Source: Desmonostoc vinosum HA7617-LM4 (GTDB taxonomy: Bacteria > Cyanobacteriota > Cyanobacteriia > Cyanobacteriales > Nostocaceae). Taken from it: a stretch of DNA of 64,000 bases. The position numbers and the translations under genes were made by a program. The notes under the pieces are model-generated. The model made no database searches, was not told the DNA's origin, and saw nothing but the letters and a program-made list of their open reading frames with translations. The stretch covers positions 1-64,000 of the forward strand of contig JAHHHC010000020.1 of the NCBI GenBank assembly GCA_019359515.1, read 5' to 3'. Position 1 is the stretch's first letter; every line of letters starts with the position of its first letter. Shown here piece by piece: positions 17,817-27,448 of the stretch.

Positions 17817-18494
17817 GTGTACAAACCGAGATTATTTGCATTTAGTGTTATTTTATTAGGGTGTTTTGCAGTAACAATACCTACGATCGCTCAGGCTGAG
17901 GTATTGACGGTGCAAGCCAAAAACTCAGAATTAAAGCAACTACTAGAGGAAGGACGGAGATTAGTAGATGCTGGTGATTATAATGGAGCGATCGCTGTTT
18001 ATCAACAAGCAGCAAATATCAATCCAAAAAATGCGAAAATTCATTCTGGGATTGGCTACTTACAAGCTCAGCAAGGAAATTACCAAGCAGCATTAACAGC
18101 TTATCGTCGTGCGATTGCGATCGCACCCCAAAATGGTGATTTTTACTATGCTGTTGGTTACATCAAAGCAAATTTGGGAGACACTCGTGGAGCGAAAGAA
18201 GCTTATCGGCGTGCCATCCAGCTCAACCGCAATAATGTCAACGCCTATTTAGGATTAGCCGTAACCCAATCGCGCATGGGAGATTATGTGGCAGCTGGCT
18301 GGGCATATGAGCAAGCACTCAGCTTAGATAAGAATAATCCTCAAACTTACGAGTTGATGGGTTCTATGTATAAACAAAGACGACAAATTAAGCAAGCAAG
18401 TAGCGTACTGCAAAAAGCCCGTGACTTATACAGACGACGTAATGACTCAGATGGCGTGGATAGGGTAGAAACCATGCTCAGAGGCTTAAGGTAA
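17817..18494 (+). CDS. Exported TPR protein
   Basis: 225 residues starting at GTG 17817, with a signal peptide (LFAFSVILLGCFAVTIPTIAQA, hydrophobic core about 6-22; probable cleavage after AQA). About four tetratricopeptide repeats follow from residue 40 to 200, with the usual G/A/Y positions (for example AGDYNGAIAVYQQAANINP). Likely a periplasmic or membrane-associated scaffold; the partner is unknown. The stop is 6 bp from the end of the convergent ABC ATPase gene. Confidence 0.82.
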   Translation: MYKPRLFAFSVILLGCFAVTIPTIAQAEVLTVQAKNSELKQLLEEGRRLVDAGDYNGAIAVYQQAANINPKNAKIHSGIGYLQAQQGNYQAALTAYRRAIAIAPQNGDFYYAVGYIKANLGDTRGAKEAYRRAIQLNRNNVNAYLGLAVTQSRMGDYVAAGWAYEQALSLDKNNPQTYELMGSMYKQRRQIKQASSVLQKARDLYRRRNDSDGVDRVETMLRGLR

Positions 18495-18500
18495 ATGAAA

Positions 18501-19403
18501 TTAATCTAACTGGCGTCCCGTCAATTCCACGAAAATATCTTCTAGGTTAGAGGGACGTACCATCATTCCGGTTTTATCGGGCTGTTGATTTAAGTAGATG
18601 TTCGCTTCTTCCAGAGAAGGGAAAAACATATATTCCCAGCGATGTGCGCTATCACCTCTTGCTTCAGACACACTTAATTGCTTCATCACCAAGCCTTCAC
18701 CGTGAGCAGAATGTAACTGTTTGAGTGTCCCCAAAGAAATTAGCTTACCGCTATCCATAATACCGATGCGTCCGGGCTGAGTAGAGCCAAAAGCATCACA
18801 CAAAAATTCGACCTCATCCATATAATGGGTCGTTAGTAGCATTGTCATCCCTTGCTTATTTAAATCCCGAATAATTTCCCAAAGGCGTCGCCTAGTCTGG
18901 GGGTCTAATCCTACCGTCGGTTCATCGAAAAACAAAATTTGCGGTTGATGTAATAAAGCTCTCGCTATTTGTAACCGTCGCTTCATACCCCCAGACAGGA
19001 TTCTTACCAAATCATCGCGTCTATCTGCTAGCTCGACATACTCTAGCCATTGATTAATTAGTTGCTGTCGCTGTGGGTTGGTAATGTGGTGTAGTCTGCC
19101 ATGCAGCTCCATATTCTCCCAGACAGTTAAATCTTGATCTACACTGATTTGCTGTAAGACTACGCCGATACTCTGCTTTGCTAGTGTTGCTTGGCTCACC
19201 ACATCATAACCGTTAACTTGTATCCGCCCTTGGGATGGTTTTGTGAGTGTAGTTAGCATCCGAATTGTGGTTGATTTACCTGCACCATTGGGGCCAAGTA
19301 GAGCAAATATCTCTCCTGTTTCAATTGTGAATGAAAGGTCATTAACTACAGGTATGTTGTTGTAAAACTTGTGGACGTTTTCTAGCAAGACAGCAGCCGT
19401 CAT
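18501..19403 (-). CDS. ABC transporter ATP-binding protein (DrrA-type)
   Basis: ABC ATPase of 300 residues: Walker A GPNGAGKST (37-45), Q-loop VVLQQ, signature LSGGMKRR (about 140-147), Walker B ILFFDEPTVGLD and the His switch LLTTHYMDE. The C-terminal extension ending in NLEDIFVELTGRQLD is typical of the CcmA/DrrA group, which pairs with an ABC-2 type permease. No permease gene lies next to it, so the partner is encoded elsewhere and the substrate is unknown. Confidence 0.9.
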   Translation of the reverse strand: MTAAVLLENVHKFYNNIPVVNDLSFTIETGEIFALLGPNGAGKSTTIRMLTTLTKPSQGRIQVNGYDVVSQATLAKQSIGVVLQQISVDQDLTVWENMELHGRLHHITNPQRQQLINQWLEYVELADRRDDLVRILSGGMKRRLQIARALLHQPQILFFDEPTVGLDPQTRRRLWEIIRDLNKQGMTMLLTTHYMDEVEFLCDAFGSTQPGRIGIMDSGKLISLGTLKQLHSAHGEGLVMKQLSVSEARGDSAHRWEYMFFPSLEEANIYLNQQPDKTGMMVRPSNLEDIFVELTGRQLD

Positions 19404-19661
19404 GGATCATTTGCTCACACTGTTTTATGATTTACACTACCATGCAGCTCCAACAATCTTGGAAACTGCAAAGGATAAAATTGATAATTGATAGTGACAA
19501 AAAGAGTTTAGTTAGGCTTTGAGAATTTGTAATAGCGATCGCTTCTCCATAACAGTCACATTTCAACTAAACTACTAACTGCTAGCTAAACTTCCATGTA
19601 ATAAATCAGGCATAAAAATCCCTTTTCTTTAGCCCATAGTCCCTAATCTCTAGCCCCTATT

Positions 19662-19937
19662 ATGAAAGACTTTCTGCCCATAACAATTCAACTTTCCCCG
19701 AAAGAGGGTTCTATCTTATTAGCCGAGGCACAAAAACGCAACCTTTCACCTGATGTTTTTGCATCTCAACTGCTTAAAAACAGCATTGCTCAAATTCCGG
19801 ACTTCAAACATCAAGCAGCCCTCGACGCACTAGTTCAATTAGATGAACTCGTCAGTCGTTTACCGCTAGTTGATGCAGTAGAGCTTGCGCGTAGCAGTCG
19901 TGAAGAGTTAGAACAACGAAGTGAGTTTTGTCAATGA
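19662..19937 (+). CDS. VapB-like antitoxin
   Basis: 91 residues, no TM, N-terminal strand (ITIQLSPKEGSILLAEAQKR) followed by helices, as in small antitoxins linked to PIN toxins. The stop overlaps the start of the next gene as ATGA (19934-19937), the usual coupling in toxin-antitoxin pairs. Identification rests mainly on that neighbour. It appears intact although its toxin is not. Confidence 0.65.
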   Translation: MKDFLPITIQLSPKEGSILLAEAQKRNLSPDVFASQLLKNSIAQIPDFKHQAALDALVQLDELVSRLPLVDAVELARSSREELEQRSEFCQ

Positions 19938-20113
19938 CGGTGATTGTAGATGCCAGCTTACTTGTTGTGCTGGTTAACCGCGATCCTCGCCATGAAATTG
20001 TCCGACAGCAGTTTCACACCTGGATTACTCAAGCAATTGAGATGCACGCCCCAGACTTAGCATTATACGAGGTTGCTAATTCTTTAACACGGTTGATCCG
20101 GGCAAATCTTTAG
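19934..20113 (+). pseudogene. Truncated PIN-domain (VapC-like) toxin
   Basis: The open frame gives 59 residues with the PIN start VIVDASLLVVLV (first catalytic Asp) and ALYEVANSLTRLI (conserved Glu region), then stops. PIN toxins are about 130-140 residues and need acidic residues in the missing part. Inserting one T near 20110 would allow LLDEHDIILPC to continue, so a single-base frameshift followed by loss of the 3' end is likely. Not expected to be an active nuclease. Confidence 0.75.
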
Positions 20114-20239
20114 ACGAACACGATATTATTCTTCCCTGTTAAGAGTTCCCTTGCAAATAATATCTGTCCACTTCTTGCTATTTCTTGCGATAATTCCCAA
20201 GGGGGACGCGCTCTCGACTGGTGAGTCAAAGGGGGATAG

Positions 20240-21835
20240 ATGACATTGAAGCGGTTACTTTTGATTGTAATGACGGTGGTAGCGATCGCGTCTACTGGTC
20301 TGTCTCTATTCAGCAGTTTGCAGGAGCCACAGTTCCAAAGTCGTCTAGAATTATACCAAACCAATCTTGGTCTGCAAGCTACCTATTGGCAATCAGAAAA
20401 CAGCAAGGATGAGGATTCACAAGGAATTCGAGCAGCAGTACTTGGTGAAAAGCCTCTGGAAAATGCTACTAACCAATATGAAAAAGTACGGGAATCGGTT
20501 CAAACTAATTTAGACAAGTCTAAAAATCAACTATTACAACTGAGTTCTCAACCAGTTACCACTCCCACATCCCCTAAACCTGTACCAGAAACTCCTCCTA
20601 TTACTGATACTTCTCGCTCCACACAACAGCAACAGTTGCAGCAGTCTCTTAACCAACTGCAAAAATTCCTGGGCGAATTGAACTTGCGCTTAGGCATTCT
20701 CCAAGCAGAACAAGGGCAAACAGATACAGCCCTTAAAACTTGGCAAAACTTGCAACAACGCTCAGATATCAATCCCGAATTTGGGGAAACAGCCGCAGCG
20801 CTGAGCGGACTGTGGAGTGATCCCCCGCGTCTTTTGCCAAATGCCCAACAGTTAATTCAAAATAATCTCGATGGTTGGTTTCGCTCTACTGCTTTGGAAC
20901 AGTTATACCAACTCCAACAACGTCAAGAAGCTTTATTAACAGTTGAAGCCGCAGCGGTTGCAGCGGCAGATCAAGCTGTGATCAAATTAGCAATTATTGG
21001 TATTATCCCAACCTTATCGGCTTTTATCGGTTTGGGACTGATAATTTATTTGATTGGTCAACGCTTGATGAAGGGAAAAGCTGCCTTATTGGCTCAAAAT
21101 GCTGATGTACCTTGGTCAACGCCTTGGGATGTGGAAACAATTTTGCAAGTTTTCGTCCTGGGGTTTGTATTAATGGGGCAACTTTTTCTCCCCCCGATTT
21201 TATCTTTGATTTTCTCGTCGCTGCCGATCGCGCGTCCCATTGTCAATGTCCGTCTCCAGGCTTTCTATGGTGTTTTTGTGCCTTATGTGGCGATCGCATC
21301 CGCTGCATTGCTGGTAATGTATTACTCTATCAAGCGCTACCTCCCACTCCCGGAATTCTGGTTTCGCTTCCGTTTTCGGGATAACTGGTTTTTGTGGGGG
21401 TTGGGTGGTTATTGCGCGGCTTTACCGATAGTTGTAGTAGTGTCACTGATTAATCAACAACTATGGCAAGGACAAGGCGGTAGTAATCGCCTACTGCAAC
21501 TGGCGCTAGAAAGTCAAGATGGCATAGCACTTGGCATATTTTTCTTTACCGCCGCCATCGCCGCACCGATTTTTGAAGAAATTTTGTTTCGCGGTTTTCT
21601 GTTACCTTCTTTAACTCGTTACTTCCCCGTCTGGGGATCAATTATGATCAGTAGCTTGTTATTTGCGATCGCTCACCTCAGCTTATCGGAAATTCTACCC
21701 CTGACTGCGCTAGGCATAATCTTGGGTATAGTTTACACGCGATCGCGTAACCTTCTTGCTCCGATGCTGCTTCATAGCCTCTGGAATAGTGGCACGCTCC
21801 TCAGTCTATTCATCTTAGGTAGCAGTAGCAATTGA
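20240..21835 (+). CDS. CPBP family intramembrane metalloprotease
   Basis: 531 residues. N-terminal membrane anchor (about 5-22), then a long Gln-rich periplasmic or cytosolic region (about 90-230) with coiled-coil character. The C-terminal half has about eight membrane segments including the CPBP (ABI) signature: FEEILFRG (two Glu and Arg), a later LLFAIAHLS histidine and LLHSLWNS. The family includes type II CAAX-processing enzymes, but bacterial members mostly act in other, often unknown, proteolysis. The start at 20240 follows GGGGGATAG. Confidence 0.88.
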   Translation: MTLKRLLLIVMTVVAIASTGLSLFSSLQEPQFQSRLELYQTNLGLQATYWQSENSKDEDSQGIRAAVLGEKPLENATNQYEKVRESVQTNLDKSKNQLLQLSSQPVTTPTSPKPVPETPPITDTSRSTQQQQLQQSLNQLQKFLGELNLRLGILQAEQGQTDTALKTWQNLQQRSDINPEFGETAAALSGLWSDPPRLLPNAQQLIQNNLDGWFRSTALEQLYQLQQRQEALLTVEAAAVAAADQAVIKLAIIGIIPTLSAFIGLGLIIYLIGQRLMKGKAALLAQNADVPWSTPWDVETILQVFVLGFVLMGQLFLPPILSLIFSSLPIARPIVNVRLQAFYGVFVPYVAIASAALLVMYYSIKRYLPLPEFWFRFRFRDNWFLWGLGGYCAALPIVVVVSLINQQLWQGQGGSNRLLQLALESQDGIALGIFFFTAAIAAPIFEEILFRGFLLPSLTRYFPVWGSIMISSLLFAIAHLSLSEILPLTALGIILGIVYTRSRNLLAPMLLHSLWNSGTLLSLFILGSSSN

Positions 21836-22760
21836 CACTTTTAGCTACGGTTGACTAAAATAGAAATATCTGATTTTATCTGCATAGGTAATAAATATTT
21901 ACTAGTTATAGTTAGTCATAAGCATGAATGCTAGCTTAAAGCCAAATATGCTTGAGGCAAAAGCAATCTCATACCAATTCGCAATTAAGAAAGCTGGATG
22001 TCACAAGGGTTTGATTGTGTGTCTGTCGCCTTCTATTCTCTAATTGGTATCAGTAATGTTGTTAGATAAATTGCAAATTATTTAACTAAGCACTGATTGT
22101 GATTTGAGGTGAATCATTGAGATGTGAATCACGCCTGAAGTGATGACGGCTGTATTTATTGGCATTGCAAATTCTGTTTGCGCTCATGCAAGTGGCGATC
22201 GCAACTAATATTAGGTTCGCTTAAAGACTTATCATTAGGAATGACACGGGGACGCGGTGACGCAGTGACGCGGAGAATTTTTAATAATAAGTGATTAGCC
22301 GAACTTGATACAAGAAGAGGTTACTAGATATATGGAATATTTCTATTGCACGTCTACATGACTTATGTAGTCTGTCCTGATTATTGCTACTAACCCAAAA
22401 CAGTCCGGAAATAATACTGATGAATTTGGATAAATTAGTACGGCGTAGCAATTATTGCTGATTGTTAAGTTGATGCTTCCCAAAAGAAATATTTACTTAA
22501 AAATCTGCAAAATAGCTCTAGCAGTATTTGTAATTAAAAATACCAACATTCATCCAGCAACATGAGGGTTACAAGCAATGTTAGGCGACCTTTTCCGTCT
22601 CATGCTGCCAACCTTGTTGTGAAACTTTGGTGAATGATTTTGGGACATGCTTCTACTGAGAATCAAGTAAATATATATTCATTCTGACGATATATCTGCT
22701 TGTTTTCATAACAATACATACTTTAATTTTATACCTTCCTAATTAAGGAGCAGCACTTAT
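21836..22760. other. Long intergenic region (925 bp) with small repeats
   Basis: AT-rich spacer with no supported gene. It holds an 80-bp ATACCAATT-bounded element (21971-22050) and a GACACGGGGACGCGG-type repeat (22242-22278). A 39-codon frame from about 21924 runs into the element and was not accepted. Confidence 0.6.
21971..22050. mobile_element. MITE-like element, family C, copy 1 (80 bp)
   Basis: Termini ATACCAATT (21971-21979) and AATTGGTAT (22042-22050). The left 40 bp (TTCGCAATTAAGAAAGCTGGATGTCA region) match copy 2 at 34810. A related element lies at 57745-57825 in the opposite orientation. Confidence 0.7.
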
Positions 22761-23036
22761 ATGGCAAACCTCAATCCTAGTCATTCCACTAAACAACTTT
22801 TGGCTGGCTACTGTGGCATTATCTTTGGAGGTTTTGGAGTTCATAAGTTTATTTTGGGGTACGCTCCAGAAGGCTTTATCATGCTAGCGATTTCTGTCAT
22901 TGGAGGTACTTTTACTTATGGATTTAGCCTGATAATTATGCAATTAGTAGGTTTAATTGAAGGCATGATCTACCTCAATAAGTCTCATGAAGAATTTGTT
23001 GATACCTACTTTGCTAATAAACAAGGTTGGTTTTAG
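22761..23036 (+). CDS. TM2 domain protein
   Basis: 91 residues spanning one TM2 domain: two hydrophobic helices (about 13-32 and 37-64) joined by the FGVHKFILGY turn, where the family has G-x-H-x-F/Y-x-G. TM2 proteins are small membrane proteins of unclear role. A clear ribosome site AAGGAG lies 10 bp upstream of the ATG. It is followed by a hairpin and then by the membrane protein/Hsp70-like pair on the same strand. Confidence 0.85.
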   Translation: MANLNPSHSTKQLLAGYCGIIFGGFGVHKFILGYAPEGFIMLAISVIGGTFTYGFSLIIMQLVGLIEGMIYLNKSHEEFVDTYFANKQGWF

Positions 23037-23074
23037 AATTTCTAATTTTACAATTGAATTTTTATTTGAGACTT

Positions 23075-23110
23075 ACAAGGGTGCGTTACACTGCGTTAAC
23101 GTACCCTTGT
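23075..23110 (+). terminator. Hairpin after TM2 gene (possible attenuator)
   Basis: Stem ACAAGGGT / ACCCTTGT with an inner GCGTTA/TAACG pairing, followed by ATTTT. It lies between the TM2 gene and the next gene, only 14 bp before that gene's start. Confidence 0.6.
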
Positions 23111-23123
23111 ATTTTGGAAGTAA

Positions 23124-24020
23124 ATGAAATCAATTAGTACACTTTTTAGCGAGGAACGTAACCAACTCCAGATAGAGATTGATCATACAACCAGCGTTGA
23201 GCAAATAGTTAAGCTGGTTCAAAATCGACTCGATAATTTTGAAAGAATTTACATTAGTGAGCTAAATGTCACTCAAGTACGTTTGGCTGCTTTTTTCTTG
23301 GATACATTGCGACAATCAATCGCCACTCTCACTGCGGCTAACTTGCAAAAAGTCGCTCCCACAGAGCAAAAACAAATTACTAGCCTAGTAACAAATTCTC
23401 CCAATCGGCTCATCCTAAAACTGCTCAAGGCACTTATATATATAGGAATTTTAAGTTGGTTGTTCTATTTAACTGAAACTACCCCTGGTGCTTGGATGGG
23501 TGTCTTGTTAGCTTCTGTGCTATTGGGGTTGGAAGCTTTGCTGCAACTCGATAAAAGCAATTCAATGTCTGTTGAGCAACTAGAGTTAGCTCAATCTGTC
23601 TTGCGGGTTGATAGCAGAATCCTTTTAGACAACCTTGCCGATGCTCTCAACACCATCGACTTAGCAGTTGCGAGATTTACAGAAGGCAATAAACAGGAAG
23701 ATGACCGGGGGATGGAAGAACTGCCAGAGTTATTAAATTTCCTACAAAGGCTAATAGGTGCATCATTTTTGGATAAACCGCAAATGGTGAGCGAACTAGC
23801 GAAACTGCTGCCACAAATTTTAATGTCTCAGGGAATTCGCGCTCAAAACTATCAACCACAAGATGCTCTTAGCGATCGCGCATATTTTGACTTTGAGCCA
23901 AGTATCGATTCATCCACCAAAGATTATATAACCATCACTCCGGCTTTGCTCAAAGGCGATCGCTTGCTGAGGCGCGGTCGAGTCATTGAACCAAAATATT
24001 CCGAGGTTAGAGAGTCATAA
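23124..24020 (+). CDS. Membrane protein upstream of Hsp70-like gene
   Basis: 298 residues, family not recognised. Soluble N-terminal helical part (1-100), two membrane segments in one hydrophobic hairpin (about 107-122 and 126-143), then an acidic helical C-terminal half. The gene ends 10 bp before the Hsp70-like gene on the same strand, so the two are probably co-transcribed. The topology suggests a two-TM membrane platform with cytosolic helical domains, possibly the binding partner of the following ATPase (inference). Confidence 0.75.
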   Translation: MKSISTLFSEERNQLQIEIDHTTSVEQIVKLVQNRLDNFERIYISELNVTQVRLAAFFLDTLRQSIATLTAANLQKVAPTEQKQITSLVTNSPNRLILKLLKALIYIGILSWLFYLTETTPGAWMGVLLASVLLGLEALLQLDKSNSMSVEQLELAQSVLRVDSRILLDNLADALNTIDLAVARFTEGNKQEDDRGMEELPELLNFLQRLIGASFLDKPQMVSELAKLLPQILMSQGIRAQNYQPQDALSDRAYFDFEPSIDSSTKDYITITPALLKGDRLLRRGRVIEPKYSEVRES

Positions 24021-24030
24021 TAATAAGAGT

Positions 24031-25953
24031 ATGGAAATTCTAGAAACAATCGGTTTTGATTTGGGACACGGTGAAACAGCTGTAGCCAAAGCGATAGTAG
24101 AAAGCATTGAACCTCCCCAAATGCTGGAAATTAATCATAAGAAGAATCAAATCACAGCTCTTGGTTGGCATCCTCAACTGGGTTATCTTGTCGGAGAGCA
24201 AGCATTAATTCAAGCCGATGTTACCCAGCTGACAATCTCTTTTAAACAAAAACCAAATAATGATCCCAAGTATCGAGAGACAATTACCACTTTTATTACC
24301 ACCTACTACCGTCTTTTAAAAGAAAGTAAACAAATAGAAGGCGGAGAAACTAGCTACTTTTATGTTGGTTGCCCTTCGGGATGGTCAGTTAGCGAACGAA
24401 ATGAGTATCAAAAATTACTTCAAGAAGCTGGGATTCCTCAATTAAATGTTGTACCCGAATCCCGTGCTGCTTTTATGCAAGCCAAGGAAGCCGGGAAGTT
24501 GGAGTATAAAAAGCTGATTTCATCAGTGCTAATTGTCGATATTGGTTCTTCGACCACAGATTTTACTTTGGTGAAAAGCTTAGAAGAGGTTCCCATCGAT
24601 TTTGGTAATAATACTTTGGGAGCATCTTTGATTGATCAAGCTCTTTTTGAGCAGACTCTCGCCAAGCACGCACAAGCATCTTTGCTAGAAAAAGTATTTG
24701 CTGAATATCCGCATCACCAAGCTCGTTGTGAACTTGCTTGTCGCAAAACCAAAGAAGATTACTTTTCTAATGAACAGCTATACAACGATCCTCAAACCTT
24801 TGCGCGTGGGTTCGAGTCGATTAACGAACAGATCTATTTTATTCCCCAAGTCAACAAATTGTTGATGAGTGAAATTTTAAACCAACCTCTGCCGCAATTG
24901 GGGCAAAATAGTTGGATGCGATCGTTTCGCTTGGCACTCAGCGAGGCAAAAGAACATTTAGATAAACTTGGCATTGTACCGAAACTGGTGCTAATGACTG
25001 GCGGTGCATCTCGGATGAAGTTTACGCACCAAATTTGTCAAGAAATCTTTAGCGAACCAGAAACGCTGCTGCGTCCCGACCCCGAACCGGAACGATGCAT
25101 TGCCTTGGGTTTAGCGCGAGTAGGACGATGGGATTTGCGTGCCGCTGCTTTTAAACAAGAAGTCAACAAACTATTTGATCAAAACTTGCTCAAAGAGTTA
25201 ATTGAAAGACATATTCCAGAGTTAATTGAATCGTTAACTAAACCACTAGCAGATAGTTTAATTGAAAACGCAGTCAGACCAGGGATAAAAGACTGGCAAA
25301 AAAACCGAATTAGGACTTTAGCCGATTTAGAAGTATCGATGAAGAATCGAGCAGAACAGTGGCTGCAAGGCGATATTGCTCAGCAGATAATTAACAATCA
25401 ATGCATCATTTGGTTTAACAATAAAATCCAACCAGACTTAGCCACGCAAACAGATCCAATCTGCCGCAAGTTTCAGATACCTAGAAGTAGTTTAAGGTTT
25501 GAAGATAGTATCGACCCTGATTTTGTGAACCCAGAGTTAAGAATTGGAGATGCTATCCTTGCTGATACCGTAGCGTTTATTATCAATGTCTTAATTGGCG
25601 GAGGCACAGTTGCTAGTATCATCACTCTCATATTAACTGGACACTTAACTTGGCCGATCGCATTAGTTTATGGGGCTTCAGTGATGGCAGCAGGAATGGA
25701 ACTAAATCGCAAGAGTGTGCAAGAAGCAATTAAGACAAATGTAGATATTCCCAGTTGGATGCGTTCTAGTTTTTTGAGCGATCAGAAAATTGATGATATG
25801 TGCAAGCAAATCAAGCCTGAGTTAGAAAAGGTGCTGCAAGAACAATTGATAGCAAATCAAGAAGCTTTTGACAAACTAATTGAGAAAGTAGGACAAGGAT
25901 TACAAAAAGCACTTGCTGCCAAAGTTCAAGAGGCAATAATTTTGATTCAATAA
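24031..25953 (+). CDS. Hsp70/actin-fold ATPase with C-terminal membrane segments
   Basis: 640 residues from ATG 24031. A TTG at 23986 would overlap the previous gene and is not preferred. The N-terminal 370 residues carry the ASKHA nucleotide-binding motifs: phosphate-1 GFDLGHGETAVA (8-19), phosphate-2 VDIGSSTTDFTLV (169-181) and adenosine LMTGGASRM (321-329). There is no Hsp70 substrate-binding domain. Instead there is a helical region (380-500), two hydrophobic segments with a Gly-rich turn (about 513-536 and 541-556), and a basic/acidic helical tail. A membrane-bound Hsp70-like protein downstream of a two-TM protein is an unusual arrangement. Function unknown. Confidence 0.8.
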   Translation: MEILETIGFDLGHGETAVAKAIVESIEPPQMLEINHKKNQITALGWHPQLGYLVGEQALIQADVTQLTISFKQKPNNDPKYRETITTFITTYYRLLKESKQIEGGETSYFYVGCPSGWSVSERNEYQKLLQEAGIPQLNVVPESRAAFMQAKEAGKLEYKKLISSVLIVDIGSSTTDFTLVKSLEEVPIDFGNNTLGASLIDQALFEQTLAKHAQASLLEKVFAEYPHHQARCELACRKTKEDYFSNEQLYNDPQTFARGFESINEQIYFIPQVNKLLMSEILNQPLPQLGQNSWMRSFRLALSEAKEHLDKLGIVPKLVLMTGGASRMKFTHQICQEIFSEPETLLRPDPEPERCIALGLARVGRWDLRAAAFKQEVNKLFDQNLLKELIERHIPELIESLTKPLADSLIENAVRPGIKDWQKNRIRTLADLEVSMKNRAEQWLQGDIAQQIINNQCIIWFNNKIQPDLATQTDPICRKFQIPRSSLRFEDSIDPDFVNPELRIGDAILADTVAFIINVLIGGGTVASIITLILTGHLTWPIALVYGASVMAAGMELNRKSVQEAIKTNVDIPSWMRSSFLSDQKIDDMCKQIKPELEKVLQEQLIANQEAFDKLIEKVGQGLQKALAAKVQEAIILIQ

Positions 25954-25955
25954 AT

Positions 25956-26044
25956 AGGGACTGGGGACTGGGGACTGGGGACTGGGGACTGGGGACTGGG
26001 GACTGGGGACTGGGGACTGGGGACTGGGGACTGGGGACTGGGGA
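25956..26044. repeat. Heptamer tandem array (GGGGACT)n
   Basis: About 12 perfect copies of GGGGACT directly after the Hsp70-like gene stop. A short minus-strand frame through it encodes only a Ser-Pro-Gln-Ser repeat and is not a gene. Confidence 0.95.
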
Positions 26045-26374
26045 AGAGATACAGCAGATTGTGGGTAAATGAGGTATAACAAAAGACTTTTAACCCTGTT
26101 CCTCCGCAGTCGCTTCACTTGGGGAAACCCCAAGACCGCGCTGCTCTCTGTTAAGCGTTCCCTAGTTGACAGGAACCTCAACGTTACTCATCAGTCTATA
26201 CACAGAGCAATCTTAAAAGGAGAAACGCTATATTTGTTACTCCAATAGGATTACCATATATACTTGATATTTGTCACAACCAATGCTCAACACATAATAG
26301 CTGCTCGCCAGCAAAGGATGTAAAGTAAAAACTTAATATCCAAGCATTAACTACTACAACCTTTTTGAAATTTT

Positions 26375-26902
26375 ATGTCGGCAAAGTTAAAATTTCTTTT
26401 GATTTTAATACTGAGTATCTTTGCCACTGCTGCTGCGGGAGTTTATCTTACTCAGTACCAGCAATTTGCACCATCTGTTGAGACTAGTAACGGACAAACT
26501 CAGCAGATGGATGTAGTGCATCAATCTCAGTCAGATATTTTGGCATTTCCAGAGCGTTCCAATTATCAAAGCATACCTTTAGAAAGTTTGAGTTCTTCGC
26601 TTCAAGGTAGCGATCCTGCTACCCTAGCTCTCAATGCTTTTGATGAGTTGGTATCAGGGAGTGGTACGCGAAAGGTAGAGGTAGTCTATCCACAACGTAA
26701 TCAAGCTTTAGTGACGATTACGCAAATCAAGCAGAGTTCTAAATTACTTGGTACTATTAGATACCGAGTACAGATGACCACATTCGGGCGATCGCTTTTA
26801 GTTAGTTCACCTCCAGTTTGGCAGATTGTTTGGGCCGGCTCCCAAAAGCAATGCTGGGCTGGGAACCGCACCCACGCAAAGTTTAACCAGAATTGTCATT
26901 AG
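26375..26902 (+). CDS. Hypothetical membrane-anchored protein
   Basis: 175 residues. One N-terminal membrane segment or uncleaved signal (about 6-27), then a polar segment and a C-terminal domain of alternating strands (KVEVVYPQRNQALVTITQIK; TIRYRVQMTT) ending in WQIVWAGSQKQCWAGN. No recognised family. Two cysteines near the C terminus may form a disulfide if exported. Upstream 300 bp are AT-rich with short repeats. Flanked downstream by a TGACTAA array. Confidence 0.65.
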   Translation: MSAKLKFLLILILSIFATAAAGVYLTQYQQFAPSVETSNGQTQQMDVVHQSQSDILAFPERSNYQSIPLESLSSSLQGSDPATLALNAFDELVSGSGTRKVEVVYPQRNQALVTITQIKQSSKLLGTIRYRVQMTTFGRSLLVSSPPVWQIVWAGSQKQCWAGNRTHAKFNQNCH

Positions 26903-26919
26903 TCAGTTGTCCTTTGTTA

Positions 26920-26956
26920 GTTACCAATGACTAATGACTAATGACTAATGACTAAT
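26920..26956. repeat. Heptamer tandem array (TGACTAA)n
   Basis: Four to five copies of TGACTAA between two convergent genes. Confidence 0.85.
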
Positions 26957-26957
26957 A

Positions 26958-27407
26958 TCAAATATCGCCGCGAATTTCTTCTACAACGCCATCACGCAGA
27001 ACGATTTCTACTTGCATTTTGCTAATCAAGTTATCACCTGTTTCTACGCGGAAAAAGCCTTCCATTTGAAACTGGTTAACTTCTTGGTCTAACTGGAGTA
27101 GCTGCACTTGCTGGAGGTTTTGCAGCAATTGATTTTTCTGCTCTAGCAGTTCACTCTTTTTTTGATTAACTTGTAGTTGAATATTGTCGATTTGTTGAAG
27201 AGTCTGAGGGCCAGGTGGTTGCAGACTCTGCTTTTGAATTGCAGTAATCGCTCTTTGTCCTTCTACCTCGAGCTGTTGCAGTTGCTGATCAAGTTGATTA
27301 ATTTGCGCTTGCAGTTGCTGTTGCACTTCCTCCTTCCAGAGGGGAGTGACTATGACTTTGACATTAACTACACGCTTTAAAAGCAATTGAGCTTTGGAGA
27401 CATCCAT
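26958..27407 (-). CDS. YlqD-like protein
   Basis: 149 residues matching the YlqD family: a short N-terminal strand region (LLLKRVVNVKVIVTPLWKEE), a long Gln-rich coiled coil (about 25-112) and a C-terminal beta strand pair ending in VEIVLRDGVVEEIRGDI. The family is found in Firmicutes and cyanobacteria without known function. The gene lies 41 bp downstream of aas on the same strand, so it is probably in the same transcript. Confidence 0.8.
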   Translation of the reverse strand: MDVSKAQLLLKRVVNVKVIVTPLWKEEVQQQLQAQINQLDQQLQQLEVEGQRAITAIQKQSLQPPGPQTLQQIDNIQLQVNQKKSELLEQKNQLLQNLQQVQLLQLDQEVNQFQMEGFFRVETGDNLISKMQVEIVLRDGVVEEIRGDI

Positions 27408-27448
27408 AAAAGTTTCACGTTCACTCTATGAGTTAGCAAGTGGAATTA

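Noticed and set aside
24808-24830. GGGTTCGAGTC motif resembling a tRNA T-arm
   Set aside because: Inside the Hsp70-like coding sequence with no acceptor or anticodon stems around it; no tRNA gene was found in the window.
25900-26181. 93-codon minus-strand open frame
   Set aside because: Encodes only translated GGGGACT repeat and flanks.
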